Positions 8,326 through 16,606 of a stretch of DNA of 64,000 nt are shown in pieces. Source of the stretch: CAZLIC01 sp964559535 (GTDB taxonomy: Bacteria; Pseudomonadota; Alphaproteobacteria; Rhodobacterales; Rhodobacteraceae). The notes beneath the pieces are model-generated. The model was not told the DNA's origin and did no database searches. It saw nothing but the letters and a program-made list of their open reading frames with translations. The DNA is taken from assembly GCA_964559535.1 (NCBI GenBank), contig CAZLIC010000005.1, positions 36,957-100,956 on the forward strand, in the 5' to 3' direction. The first letter of the stretch is position 1. The number at the start of each line of letters is the position of its first letter. Both the position numbers and the translations under genes were made by a program.

Positions 8326-8729
8326 GCGCGCCTCCAGAACCCGGTCACGTGCCAGCCCAGCGCGCTCAGGCCCGACAACGGCGTGAAGATCACGCCCGGC
8401 CCCTCGACCGAATGCAGCACTCCCGACCCGTTTGGCGTGGCACCATCGGGCTCGATCCAGATGCCCACGTGGCAGGGCCGCGTGCCGCGCGCCATCAGCA
8501 CCGCGTCGCCCTCGGCCGGCCGTTCCACCCGCACCCAGCCCGCGGCCTCGGGCGGGGTGGCCAAGGCACGGCGCCCGGCGCGGGCGCTGGACGCATCCAC
8601 CGCCAGCGGCGGCACGTCCCAGCCGAAGCGTTCGCGCCAGACCCGCCGCGCGAAGGACCAGCAGTCGCTTTCCCCGGCAATCCAGGGCGTGCCGATCATT
8701 GCAGAGGCCCAATGATCCGCACTGCTCAT
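8322..8729 (-). CDS. NlpC/P60-family tail peptidase
   Basis: The protein (135 aa) is a cysteine peptidase of the NlpC/P60 fold, as found in the tail-tip complex of GTA-like phages. The catalytic Cys is in GESDCWSFARRV (near residue 22) and the His is in RPCHVGIWIE (near residue 87). It probably cuts peptidoglycan peptides during entry. It sits between the DUF1833 gene and the tip gene, the standard order in Rhodobacterales tails, with overlapping start and stop codons on both sides. Confidence 0.9.
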   Translation of the reverse strand: MSSADHWASAMIGTPWIAGESDCWSFARRVWRERFGWDVPPLAVDASSARAGRRALATPPEAAGWVRVERPAEGDAVLMARGTRPCHVGIWIEPDGATPNGSGVLHSVEGPGVIFTPLSGLSALGWHVTGFWRRA

Positions 8730-9253
8730 GGCGCCAGCCCCGGGAAGGTTTCCAGGTCATAGAACAGCGCCGGGAAGGCGCGGTCATAAAGCGTGGCAAA
8801 GCTGGCCGTGCCGCGCAGGCGGAACGGGTCGGCCGAGACCGCCGTCATTGCCATTTCGGGCGGCGGCACCGTTTCGGGGCCGTCATCGGTGGAATGGTCA
8901 AGGTACGCGCGGTAGATCACCGTCACAGCGTCGTCCGACACCACGGCCAGGTCCAGCTGCGCCAGGATCGCGCGGTCGACGTTGTCGATCTCGATCACCA
9001 TCTCGGGCGCGCCCTCGCTGGTCACCTCGGGCGGCACCACGCTGAAGGCGTAGGCGGCGAAGGTCACCACGGCGCCCGCGTCGCGCGCCGCCCCGGCCTC
9101 GATCCGCGCGTCCAGCGCGGTGTGGCCCTTCACCACGCGGATCGGCGCGCTGAAGGCCGGGTGCCACAGTTCCAGCGTGTGCAGGATCACCTCGTCGGCG
9201 GGCGCGCTGGCATAGGCCTCGCGGATCGCGTCCGACAGCGTGGGATCAGGCAT
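8726..9253 (-). CDS. DUF1833 tail protein
   Basis: The 175-aa protein matches the DUF1833 family: start LSDAIREAYASAPADEVILHTLELWHP, then IRVVKGH, FAAYAFSVVPPEV, and MVIEIDNVDRAI. Family members lie upstream of NlpC/P60 and tip genes in siphophage and GTA-like tails and are thought to be distal tail or hub components. It overlaps both neighbours by a few bases, consistent with one co-translated tail-tip operon. Confidence 0.85.
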   Translation of the reverse strand: MPDPTLSDAIREAYASAPADEVILHTLELWHPAFSAPIRVVKGHTALDARIEAGAARDAGAVVTFAAYAFSVVPPEVTSEGAPEMVIEIDNVDRAILAQLDLAVVSDDAVTVIYRAYLDHSTDDGPETVPPPEMAMTAVSADPFRLRGTASFATLYDRAFPALFYDLETFPGLAP

Positions 9254-10148
9254 TGCGCACCTCCAGCTGCCCGCGCACCTGCCAGTTCAGGCCCTGCAGC
9301 GGCTTGGCGCCGAAGGGCGCGGCAAAGCGCGCCTCGACGCGGGTCAGCCCGCCGCCAAAGCCCAGATCGGTGAAGAACCAGGCGCTGCCCGCGCCCGCGC
9401 CCAGGGCCGTGCCGTCGGCGGCGGCGGGCACGAACAGGTCGCGGCTGGTGGCCTGCGTGCGCACCTGCAGCTCGGCCAGCGACAGCGCCGCGGCGCCGGT
9501 GCCCGCATAGCTGAGCCCGCCCGCATCCATCGCCGCGATGCGCACCATCGCGTCATCCGGCCCGGTGCCCGCGGGCACCACGAACCGCAGCCGCCACCAG
9601 CCGTTGCCGCGGGATGTCAGCGTGGCCTCGGTCACGCCCGACACCAGGTCGACGGTGCCCGCGGCCAGGTCGACGCGGGCATAGCGCGCCACCGCATCGC
9701 GGCCCGTCAGCTCCACCCAGGCCCGGCTGCGAGCCGCCGCCCGCAGGCTTGCATGCAGCACGGCCGTGGTGCCCGACAGAAGGCCGGGTGCAGCGCGCTG
9801 CGCGCGGTGCGGGCCGGTGGTGCCGTCCTCGACCAGCGCGTCCACCGGCTCCAGCTGCGGGCCCAGAACCGGCGCCGTGGCGCGCGAGGCGCCGACAAAC
9901 GACCACCCGGTCAGGCTGTCGCTGCCCCACTCGCCCACCGGCTCATCGTAGTACCAGGCCTGGAACGCCCACATCTCGGCATCGGTCATCCGCCATTCGG
10001 GCGAGATCAGGTCGCGCCGGTCGCGGGTCAGGCGGCGCACGCGGGGGGCGCCCACCTCCATGTCGGTGCGCAGGCTCTGGCCCTGCGGCTGGAAGCCGTA
10101 CTCGGGCCAGCTGGGCACGGGCAGCGTGGCGGGCCAGCGGCGCGTCAT
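9246..10148 (-). CDS. Tail protein, distal-tail/spike-like
   Basis: The protein is 300 aa. The first ~100 residues (WPATLPVPSWPEYGFQPQGQ, RRDLISPEWRMTDAEMWAFQ) resemble a small conserved siphophage tail-tip domain. The middle (near 110-230: WVELTGRDAVARYARVDL, GNGWWRLRFVVPAG) resembles carbohydrate-binding or spike-fibre jelly-roll domains. The C-terminus (TDLGFGGGLTRVEARFAAPFG) is beta-rich. The ATG at 10148 overlaps the tape-measure stop as ATGA. Position right after the tape measure fits a distal tail protein. Confidence 0.7.
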   Translation of the reverse strand: MTRRWPATLPVPSWPEYGFQPQGQSLRTDMEVGAPRVRRLTRDRRDLISPEWRMTDAEMWAFQAWYYDEPVGEWGSDSLTGWSFVGASRATAPVLGPQLEPVDALVEDGTTGPHRAQRAAPGLLSGTTAVLHASLRAAARSRAWVELTGRDAVARYARVDLAAGTVDLVSGVTEATLTSRGNGWWRLRFVVPAGTGPDDAMVRIAAMDAGGLSYAGTGAAALSLAELQVRTQATSRDLFVPAAADGTALGAGAGSAWFFTDLGFGGGLTRVEARFAAPFGAKPLQGLNWQVRGQLEVRNA

Positions 10149-12931
10149 TGGCCGCGCCTCTGCAGCCCGAAGTTGCGCTGCAGCGCCGCGGCCAGCGCCC
10201 CGCGGTTGGTCTGCAGGTTGCGCGCCAGCCCGGCGTCCACCCGCTCCATCATCAGCTCGATCGTGATGTCGTCGCCCTGCTGGCGCACCTCGGCCTCGGC
10301 CTGCACCGGCTCGCCGGTGTTGTTGATCACCAGGCTGATCTTCGCCGGGGCCGCGGGGCCAAAGCCGCCGCCGGGCGCGGCGGGGGCCGCGGCACCGCCC
10401 AGGTCGCGCCGCAACTCGGGCGCGCCGGGCACCGCGAACCGCGGGGCGCCGCCGCGGGCAAAGGGCTGCATCGCCGCCAGCAGGTCGGGCGGCAGCACGA
10501 TGCCCAGGTCGCCGCCCGCGCCGCGCGCCAGCGGCAGCCGCGCCTCGCCACCGCCCGGCAGCAGGGCCAGCGCGCCCTGCCCGCGCAGCGGCAGGATCGC
10601 CTCGTCGTCTTGCTCGCCCAGCAGGCCGGTGCGTCCGTCGCCCATGGAAAACAGCGTGGGCGTGCCCACCACGCGGTTGGCCATCGACGACAGCGGGGCC
10701 CCGCCGCTGGCGAACAGGCCCGCAAACAGGTCGCCCCCGCCAAGCAGGCCGCCGAACAGGCCGCCAAGGCCACCGCCGCCACCGAAGCCGCCGCCAAACC
10801 CGCCCAGAAGTGGCCCGACCAGCCCGTCCCACACCTGGTTGGCGACGATCTCGGCCAGCTTGCGCTGGATGAACCCCGCGAAGTCGGCAAAGGCGTCCTT
10901 GGCGCTGCTGGCCCCCGCCACAAAGTCCTCGAAAGGCCCCTTGAAGCCGTCTTCAAGCGTGTCGGAAAGTCGGTTCGCGGCGGGCACCAGCCCGTCCAGC
11001 GACCCGCGCAGCTGCTCGGCCGCGGCCTGCCCGGCCGGGCCCATCGCCTGCAGCCGCGCCACCAGCTCGGCCAGCTCGTCGGCCGCGCGGTCCTTGGCGG
11101 CCGCCACCCCGTCCGCCGCCTCGGCCGAGCTTTCCAGCCCCGCCTCGACCTTCACGCCGATGGCCGCCACCGCCACATCCAGCGCCGCCAGCGCCGCCGC
11201 CGCCTCGGCCCGCAGGCTGGCCACCGTGTCCCCCGCCGGGGCGCCGCCACCGCCGCCGCCACCGCCACGGGCGCTGCCGCCGGACGGGACGGCCGGGCGG
11301 TTCTGCCTGCTCAGTTGGTCGCGAAATCCATAAGGGTCCAGCGCCGGTCCCTGCGGACCAAGCCCGCGCCCGCCGCCAACGGCTTCACCCTGCGCCACCG
11401 ACCGCGCCGAAGCGGCAGCTGCTGCCGCCGCCGCATCCCACAGCCGCGCCGCCAGTGCCGCCGCCGGACCCAGCGCACGCGAGATTCCCCCTGCGATGTC
11501 GGCGCCCGCCACGCGGTTCGCGGCATCGCCCGCCTCGTTGAGGTTGCCCGCCAGCAGCAGCGCCACCGCCTCGGCCGCCGACACCGCCTTGGCCACCGGC
11601 GTGTTCGCCAGCCCGTTCGCCGCGTCCCAGGCGGCCAGGTACTGCTGCCGAACGGTTTCGGCCGCGCCGGACGCCGCCAGCATCTGCACCACGACCGCCC
11701 GTTCCGCCGTGGCGCGCGCGTTGGCCACCTGCCACGAATCCCGGCCATACCGCGCGACCAGCGCCTGAAGGTCGGCCTGCTGGCGCAGTTCCGCCGTTGC
11801 GGCGCGCAGTTCACCATCGGCGGCCCGCTGGTTTGTCTCGAAATCGTCTCGCGCCGTGGCGCGGGCATCACCGTCGCGCGCGTCAGGAAAACGGGTCTGT
11901 GCAGGGGGCCGGGCAGCATCTTGCTGCGCCAGTCGCTCCCGCATCGACAGGATGGCCGCACCAAGGTCAAGAAGGTGCTTCTCTTCCGCTGCGGAGGTCT
12001 CGCCCGACAATCGGGCTGCATCGCGGTAAAGACCGAGAAGCACCTCCATCGCAGCGATACGCCCCGACAGGTCCGATGCTTCATCCACTTGCTGCGCAGC
12101 ATCGCGCAGCCCGAGCATGATGGCCTGAGCGATGTTGCCTTGAACTTCAAAAAGATCAGCCGCGGCGTCGGCTTCGCTGAGATTGCCGTCGAGCCATCCG
12201 TTGCCGCTGGCAATATCGTCCGGGACGCCCCGCGCAACGGACGTCTCCGCGCGGTCAGCGCGCGATGCCTGCAACCGCTCCTGCTCATCTCTGAGCTCAC
12301 GGATCGCCTGTGCCTGACTACCAAATGCCTTCGTGAGTTCGGCCTCATCGACGGCGCTGTCCTTGGCCGCCTTTGCCAGTGCCTTGTGAGCATCCATCAG
12401 ATCGGCAAGCCGATCCTCCAGCGACGTCGCCCCTTCGCTCGCGTCGAACAGCCACTGCACGAAGGTGCCACCCAGCGTCAGCGCGGCGATCAGCCCGATC
12501 GAGAACGGGTTGAACATTGTCGCAAAGGCGGCGCGGGCGGTGGCGGCGGCACCGGCCAGCCCCTGCCCGCCGAGGATCTGGTTCAGCTGCGTGCCCTGCT
12601 GGATCGCCGTCATGAACGGCGACTGCCCGGCGGCCCACATAATGGCGATGTCGTTGAACTGGGCACCGACACTCGCCGCCGATCCGGCCACGGCAAGGTT
12701 CGACCTTTCGGCCGCGGCACCGCCCGCGACAACCGCCTGGAACCCGGACCGCGCCCGGTCGCCCGCGCGGTCGAAGGCATCGCCCAGCCGGTCGGCACCC
12801 GCGGCGCCCGCCAGCCCGGCCTCGCGTGCCGCATCGCCCGCCTCGCGCAGTTCGGCCTGCGTCTGCTCCAGCGCGCGCAGGGCGGCGGCAGCCTCAGCCT
12901 CCAGCAGCAGACGAACCTTCAGGTCGCTCAC
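10145..12931 (-). CDS. Tail tape measure protein
   Basis: The protein is 928 aa, mostly alpha-helical, Ala/Arg-rich and coiled-coil-like. The N-terminus has the lambda-type signature (VGAQFNDIAIMWAAGQSPF, IQQGTQLNQILGG), followed by a hydrophobic segment (ATMFNPFSIGLIAALTLGG). The C-terminus has glycine-rich stretches (GGFGGGFGGGGGLGG) and a small domain with SMGDGRTGLLGEQDDEAILPL, common in Rhodobacterales tape measures. Its length would set a tail of roughly 140 nm by the usual 1.5 Å per residue rule (inference). The start is GTG at 12931, 1 bp after the stop of the preceding chaperone frame. Confidence 0.92.
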   Translation of the reverse strand: MSDLKVRLLLEAEAAAALRALEQTQAELREAGDAAREAGLAGAAGADRLGDAFDRAGDRARSGFQAVVAGGAAAERSNLAVAGSAASVGAQFNDIAIMWAAGQSPFMTAIQQGTQLNQILGGQGLAGAAATARAAFATMFNPFSIGLIAALTLGGTFVQWLFDASEGATSLEDRLADLMDAHKALAKAAKDSAVDEAELTKAFGSQAQAIRELRDEQERLQASRADRAETSVARGVPDDIASGNGWLDGNLSEADAAADLFEVQGNIAQAIMLGLRDAAQQVDEASDLSGRIAAMEVLLGLYRDAARLSGETSAAEEKHLLDLGAAILSMRERLAQQDAARPPAQTRFPDARDGDARATARDDFETNQRAADGELRAATAELRQQADLQALVARYGRDSWQVANARATAERAVVVQMLAASGAAETVRQQYLAAWDAANGLANTPVAKAVSAAEAVALLLAGNLNEAGDAANRVAGADIAGGISRALGPAAALAARLWDAAAAAAAASARSVAQGEAVGGGRGLGPQGPALDPYGFRDQLSRQNRPAVPSGGSARGGGGGGGGAPAGDTVASLRAEAAAALAALDVAVAAIGVKVEAGLESSAEAADGVAAAKDRAADELAELVARLQAMGPAGQAAAEQLRGSLDGLVPAANRLSDTLEDGFKGPFEDFVAGASSAKDAFADFAGFIQRKLAEIVANQVWDGLVGPLLGGFGGGFGGGGGLGGLFGGLLGGGDLFAGLFASGGAPLSSMANRVVGTPTLFSMGDGRTGLLGEQDDEAILPLRGQGALALLPGGGEARLPLARGAGGDLGIVLPPDLLAAMQPFARGGAPRFAVPGAPELRRDLGGAAAPAAPGGGFGPAAPAKISLVINNTGEPVQAEAEVRQQGDDITIELMMERVDAGLARNLQTNRGALAAALQRNFGLQRRGQ

Positions 12932-12932
12932 G

Positions 12933-13316
12933 TCACTCCTCCAGTCTCAGGCCCCAGACCGCCAGGGCCTCGGCCAGGCCGTCGTCGTCACCCTCATCGC
13001 CACCGTCATCGTCGCTGTCGTCCGCCCGGCGGCGGTCCAGCGCGCGGTCCAGCTCTTCGGCGCTGGCGTGCGTCGCCAGCCACGTGCCGCGGATCGCGCG
13101 CGCCTCGTCCTCCGTCTCGACCTGCAGATGGCCGCGGACCAGCGCGCGAACCTGGCGCAGCGTCAGGGTCAGGACGTCGTCGTAGCGGTGTCCGCGGGTG
13201 ACGAGCCAGGCGACGATGCGGGTCCAGCCGCCGGTGTTGCCGCTGCGGCCGGTGCCGCGGGCACGAACCCGCGCATCAGCGCGACCATCTCCGGCAGCAC
13301 CGCCCGGCCGAAAAAA
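12933..13316 (-). CDS. Tail assembly chaperone T-like frame (reached by -1 frameshift)
   Basis: This open frame has no ATG, GTG or TTG start but codes a protein-like sequence (WTRIVAWLVTRGHRYDDVL, LTLTLRQVRALVRGH, then an acidic DDSDDDGGDEGDDDG tail and WGLRLEE). It overlaps the G-like gene in the -1 frame and stops 1 bp before the tape measure start. That is the lambda G/GT arrangement, in which a -1 slip makes a G-T fusion. A candidate slippery heptamer T-TTT-TTC lies at 13310..13316 in the correct phase (GAT TTT TTC). The fusion would be about 231 aa. The slip position is inferred. Confidence 0.7.
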   Translation of the reverse strand, partial: FFRPGGAAGDGRADARVRARGTGRSGNTGGWTRIVAWLVTRGHRYDDVLTLTLRQVRALVRGHLQVETEDEARAIRGTWLATHASAEELDRALDRRRADDSDDDGGDEGDDDGLAEALAVWGLRLEE

Positions 13317-13627
13317 TCGCGGTTGACCTCGACGATCACGCGGAACAGGCGCAGCACCTGCGCCGGGTAAAGGTCGGCCAGCCAGTCGGCGTCGGCCCCG
13401 GTCGCCACCGCGATGGCGGCGCGCACCCTGGCCTCCTGCGCGATCATCCGCGCCGGGGCACCCGACAGCAGGTCGTCCCAGGCGCCCTCGGTGGCGGCGA
13501 TCATCGGCGGCCAGTCGCGCAGCCGCAGCGGCAGGACGGCAAAGCTCCGGCCACCGATGGTGACGGCGACGGGCGACGGCGGCAGGATGTCCAGGTCGGT
13601 GATGGCGTCGTTGAACGTTCCGGGCAT
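13169..13627 (-). CDS. Tail assembly chaperone G-like protein
   Basis: This 152-aa protein lies between the tail tube and the tape measure, the place of lambda gpG. Conserved-looking features are the start MPGTFNDAITDLDILPPSP, GRSFAVLPLRLRDWP, and LYPAQVLRLFRVIVEVNRDFF. The last ~35 residues are Ala/Pro/Ser/Thr-rich and read over the T-like frame. It is expected to hold the tape measure during tail assembly and not be in the virion. A short fraction should be extended by frameshift. Confidence 0.78.
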   Translation of the reverse strand: MPGTFNDAITDLDILPPSPVAVTIGGRSFAVLPLRLRDWPPMIAATEGAWDDLLSGAPARMIAQEARVRAAIAVATGADADWLADLYPAQVLRLFRVIVEVNRDFFGRAVLPEMVALMRGFVPAAPAAAATPAAGPASSPGSSPADTATTTS

Positions 13628-13628
13628 C

Positions 13629-14594
13629 TCAGCGGCTCACGATCCAGAGTTCGTCGTTCGCGGCCAGCGCCGAGGGCAGCAGGCGCAGGTCGCATTCCAG
13701 GCCGTGAATGCCCTCGTAGTCGAACGGCTGCGGGTTCACCCGCTGGACAGCAGGCGCCCAGATCGTCACCCGGTTGCCGGCCGAGGTGCCGAAGTTGAAG
13801 CCCAGGCTGGTCAGGACGTTGTTGTTGATGTCGTCGCGCCACTGCACCTCTTCGGCGGCGGTCAGGAAGACCTGCATCTTGCCCACCGTCTCGCGGGCGG
13901 TGATCTCGATCTCCTCGCCGCCCAGCACCTTCAGGTGGCTCAGCGTGTTGCCCAGGTCGATCTCCAGCATCCGGCTTTTCAGCACGTTGCCGCCCGACAC
14001 CACACCGGCAGCGTAGGTGCCGCCAAGGCGGATGTCGCCCGCGTTCGCGTCCGACAGCACCAGCGGCCGCCTGAAGGCCGCGTAGTCCGGGTTGATCAGC
14101 GCCTCGGCCGTGGCGGCCGTGTCGTAGCCCAGGTAGCTGAAGGCCATGTACGGGATTTCATATCCCGCCAGCATGAACTTCACGTTCGCGCGCGCCCCCC
14201 GCGAGACGTACTTCACCCCGTCGATCATGTAACGGTTGGTGGCCGACTGCCCGCCGCCCGCGGCCGGGGTGTATTCCACGCGGTTGGCGGCCGTGATGGT
14301 TTCGGCCATGCCGCAGTTGCGCAGCATCTTGCCCCAGGCCGGGGCCGTTCCGGCCGTGCCCGAGCCCGAGAACTCGACCTCGACCTCCACCTGTCCGGCG
14401 CGCGAGGCGACCATCTGTTCCGACCCGCCCAGGGTGGGCCGCAGGATCTGGCGGGCGACGGTGTCGCGGACGATGCGGTGGCGCGCCTGGCCACGCAGGG
14501 GGATGAAGTCGGTGGCAGCCCAGGCGCCCGGGTCGTTGCCGTAGACCGACTCGTTCTTCGTGCCGAACAGGCTTTTGCGGGTGACGCGTGCCAT
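13629..14594 (-). CDS. Phage tail tube (major tail) protein
   Basis: The protein is 321 aa, starting MARVTRKSLFGTKNESVYG, with typical major tail tube segments (ADxxxL-type GQARHRIVRDTVARQILRP, VEVEVEFSGSGTAGTAPAWG, YMIDGVKYVSRGARANVKFML). It builds the non-contractile tube. There is no sheath gene next to it, which supports siphovirus morphology. The ATG at 14594 overlaps the upstream stop as TGATG. Confidence 0.87.
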   Translation of the reverse strand: MARVTRKSLFGTKNESVYGNDPGAWAATDFIPLRGQARHRIVRDTVARQILRPTLGGSEQMVASRAGQVEVEVEFSGSGTAGTAPAWGKMLRNCGMAETITAANRVEYTPAAGGGQSATNRYMIDGVKYVSRGARANVKFMLAGYEIPYMAFSYLGYDTAATAEALINPDYAAFRRPLVLSDANAGDIRLGGTYAAGVVSGGNVLKSRMLEIDLGNTLSHLKVLGGEEIEITARETVGKMQVFLTAAEEVQWRDDINNNVLTSLGFNFGTSAGNRVTIWAPAVQRVNPQPFDYEGIHGLECDLRLLPSALAANDELWIVSR

Positions 14595-14815
14595 CAGTCA
14601 GCTTCCTTTTCCGAAAGGGGGGCGGCGGGCGGCGGCGCATCCGCGACCGCCGTCAGCGTCCCGGTGACCGGGTCGCGCGTGAAGGTGCCCGATGTGCCCG
14701 GCGTGGGCAGGGCCGCCGGGGCGACCTTCGGCGGGTTGTTGCGCCGCCACATCTCGGCCTCGTGGTCGGACATGCCTGCGGTGGGGTCGGCGGATTTCAC
14801 GGGGGGTTTGCTCAC
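14594..14815 (-). CDS. Small hypothetical phage protein
   Basis: The 73-aa, proline/threonine-rich protein starts with GTG (14815) overlapping the preceding stop as GTGA. It contains MSDHEAEMWRRNNPPKVAPAA and a likely disordered C-terminus. No family recognised. Small linkers in this position occur between tail terminator and tube genes in transposable siphophages. Confidence 0.6.
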   Translation of the reverse strand: MSKPPVKSADPTAGMSDHEAEMWRRNNPPKVAPAALPTPGTSGTFTRDPVTGTLTAVADAPPPAAPLSEKEAD

Positions 14816-15264
14816 GGCGTGATCCTCAGCTGGTCCTTCAGGTCGAAGGCGATCTGGTAGACGAAAGTGCCCTGGTCGGAACTGACCAGCACGGCGCGGG
14901 CCAGGGTCAGCACCCCGCGCGCGTCGCTGTCCGGCGTCCAGCCCGCCACACGCAGGATGATGGCCTCGACCAGATCATCGATCCGGTCCAGCCAGGCCCC
15001 GCCGGTGGCGTCGTGGGTGCGGACGGTCAGGATGACGGCCGCGCCGCGCGTGACGGGCAGGGTGAACTGGCCGCCAAAGCCGTCGGGCTGCCCGCCCTCG
15101 ATGCCCAGCGGCACCACATGGGCGGCGGGCGTGACCTGCGGGAAAAGGTTGCTTTTCTGCAGCGCGGCCAGCGCCGCGGCCCCGGCCACGCGGCCCGCCA
15201 GGATGGCCTGGCCGTCCACCGTCAGGCCCTGCAGCCGGGTGATGATGTCGGCGCACAGCCCCAT
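14812..15264 (-). CDS. Putative tail terminator / gp37-like neck protein
   Basis: This 150-aa protein (MGLCADIITRLQGLTVDGQ, then YPxVTP-like FPQVTPAAHVVPLG, and VRTHDATGGAWLDRIDDLVEAIILRV) resembles small Mu gp37/tail-terminator-like proteins encoded between the gp36 homologue and the tail tube. It probably caps the tail tube before joining the head. Family assignment rests on order and on the beta-helix-beta pattern, not on a strong motif. Confidence 0.62.
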   Translation of the reverse strand: MGLCADIITRLQGLTVDGQAILAGRVAGAAALAALQKSNLFPQVTPAAHVVPLGIEGGQPDGFGGQFTLPVTRGAAVILTVRTHDATGGAWLDRIDDLVEAIILRVAGWTPDSDARGVLTLARAVLVSSDQGTFVYQIAFDLKDQLRITP

Positions 15265-15692
15265 CAGACGAACCCCGTCAGGTTCTCGGCCGTCATCGGC
15301 CGGGGGCGGTCGGTGGTGACCACGCCGCTGCCGCCGGTCACCGCAGGCTCGACCCCCGCCACCGGCAGCCGCAGCCGCCCGTCGGCGATGTCGCGCAGCT
15401 GGCGCAGGGCGTCGTCATAGTCCTTGCGCACCTTGTCGTCGGGCGACCCGATGTGCAGGCTGTAGAAGGCGACGGCGGCGGCGATCGCCGTCAGCAGCGG
15501 CGGCGCCGCCTCCAGCGGCAGGACATACCGCCCGGCCAGATAGCCGTCGACCAGCGCGTCGGCATCGGCCAGCGCCCGGTCCACCACCGCCGGGTCCACC
15601 GCCCCGGTCGCCACCGTGCCGCGATCGGTCAGGCTGACCAACGCGGCCAGGCCGTAGCGGTCGGTCAGGGTGGCAAGGGTGGCGTAGGGCAT
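15264..15692 (-). CDS. DUF1320 (Mu gp36-like) head-tail connector
   Basis: The 142-aa protein matches DUF1320, the Mu gp36 family. It starts MPYATLATLTDRYG, has helical segments VVDRALADADALVDGYLAGRY and LPLEAAPPLLTAIAAAVAFYSLH, and the usual RKDYDDALRQLRDIADGRLRL. It is thought to act as a head completion or connector protein. The ATG at 15692 forms a TGATG overlap with the upstream gene. Confidence 0.87.
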   Translation of the reverse strand: MPYATLATLTDRYGLAALVSLTDRGTVATGAVDPAVVDRALADADALVDGYLAGRYVLPLEAAPPLLTAIAAAVAFYSLHIGSPDDKVRKDYDDALRQLRDIADGRLRLPVAGVEPAVTGGSGVVTTDRPRPMTAENLTGFV

Positions 15693-16057
15693 CAGGTCAT
15701 CAGCGCCGCGCGCACCGCGGCGTCCTTGGCTTCCAGAAGCTTGCGCAGGGCGACCGAACGTTCGGCATTGCGCGGGCACAGCGACACGATCAGCGCCGCC
15801 AGCGCGGCAAAGGGCCGCGACACCACCTGCAGATTCTCCGGCAGGTGCGCCCAGGCGAAGAACTGCAGGATCGGCTCGCCCGATGACGGCACATCGACCT
15901 GCTCCGAGACCAGCAGCTCCTGCGTGCCGTGCACGAAGGCCCGGTACTCCGTGTGCGGCGCCACCTCGGCCAGAACGCCCATGCTGCCGCCCAGCGGCGA
16001 CAGCGCGACGATCACCACGGGGCGGGCAGCGGCCCTGACAACAACTTCGGCGGTCAC
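15692..16057 (-). CDS. Acb2/Tad1 hairpin-domain-like phage protein
   Basis: The protein is 121 aa. The C-terminal ~50 residues (FAWAHLPENLQVVSRPFA, ALIVSLCPRNAERSVALRKL, LEAKDAAVRAAL) match the helical-hairpin domain seen in phage Acb2/Tad1 proteins, which sequester cyclic-nucleotide immune signals of CBASS and Thoeris. Many phages carry this hairpin on proteins of unproven activity. The N-terminal ~65 residues are beta-rich and not part of that fold. GTG at 16057 is chosen because an AGGAG lies 5-9 bp upstream; a TTG 15 bp further upstream is less likely. It sits in the head-tail operon. Anti-defence role is inference. Confidence 0.6.
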   Translation of the reverse strand: MTAEVVVRAAARPVVIVALSPLGGSMGVLAEVAPHTEYRAFVHGTQELLVSEQVDVPSSGEPILQFFAWAHLPENLQVVSRPFAALAALIVSLCPRNAERSVALRKLLEAKDAAVRAALMT

Positions 16058-16220
16058 ATCCGGTCTCCTCAAAAGGGTGGCCGTCTCTCCGGCCTGTCAC
16101 GCCCGTCCTCCGACGTTCAGTCCCGGTCCGCGCCGGGCTCGCCTACTCGGAACGCCTGCTGGCGGCCTTTTCTGTGCGTGGCCCTTCCGCAGGTTCGCGA
16201 CTGTTCCTTTCGCCAGGGAT

Positions 16221-16541
16221 TCACTCCGGAACCGCAACCTCCAGCATCGGGTCACTCCGCAACGCCGCGATCTGCGCTTCCGTCAGGTCGGCTGCGTCGA
16301 TCTCCACCGGCTGGGGCGTGAACACGCGCCCCGCGCGGCGGCGCATCGGCTGCAGCGCCCGGACGATCAGCATGAGGCCGCCCGCACCCGGCACGGTGTC
16401 GACGCCCGCCGGGGTGGTGGCGTCAGCCCCCGCCCCGGCGCCGTCCGCCGCCCCGGCCGTTACGGCGGCGGTTTGCACGGGCGCAGCGTCGTCCAGCACG
16501 CCGCCCGCCTGCTGTGTCTTGGGTTTCGGCGTCCTCGCCAT
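16221..16541 (-). CDS. HI1506-related Mu-like prophage protein
   Basis: This 106-aa protein resembles the FluMu HI1506 family of small head-region proteins. A lysine-rich start (MARTPKPKTQQAGG) and Ala/Gly-rich linker lead to a C-terminal domain (MRRRAGRVFTPQPVEIDAADL, IAALRSDPMLEVAVPE) typical of this family. It lies just after the capsid gene in transcription order. About 160 bp between it and the next gene contain no recognisable gene. Confidence 0.72.
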   Translation of the reverse strand: MARTPKPKTQQAGGVLDDAAPVQTAAVTAGAADGAGAGADATTPAGVDTVPGAGGLMLIVRALQPMRRRAGRVFTPQPVEIDAADLTEAQIAALRSDPMLEVAVPE

Positions 16542-16567
16542 CGCAGACCTCCTGTCGGCTCAAGGAC

Positions 16568-16586
16568 GGGGGCGCCACGCGCCCCC
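16568..16586. terminator. GC hairpin after capsid gene
   Basis: A perfect 8-bp stem GGGGGCGC / GCGCCCCC with a 3-base loop lies 20 bp after the capsid stop codon. No U-run follows on the transcribed strand. In phage structural operons such hairpins often stabilise the abundant capsid mRNA or attenuate downstream expression; which applies here is not known. Confidence 0.45.
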
Positions 16587-16606
16587 GCTGCTTCAACCGA
16601 CAGCGG

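Noticed and set aside
9614..13201. A 1195-codon plus-strand open frame opposite the tape measure gene
   Set aside because: Antisense shadow in high-GC DNA; the opposite strand has a clear tape measure protein and overlapping operon structure.
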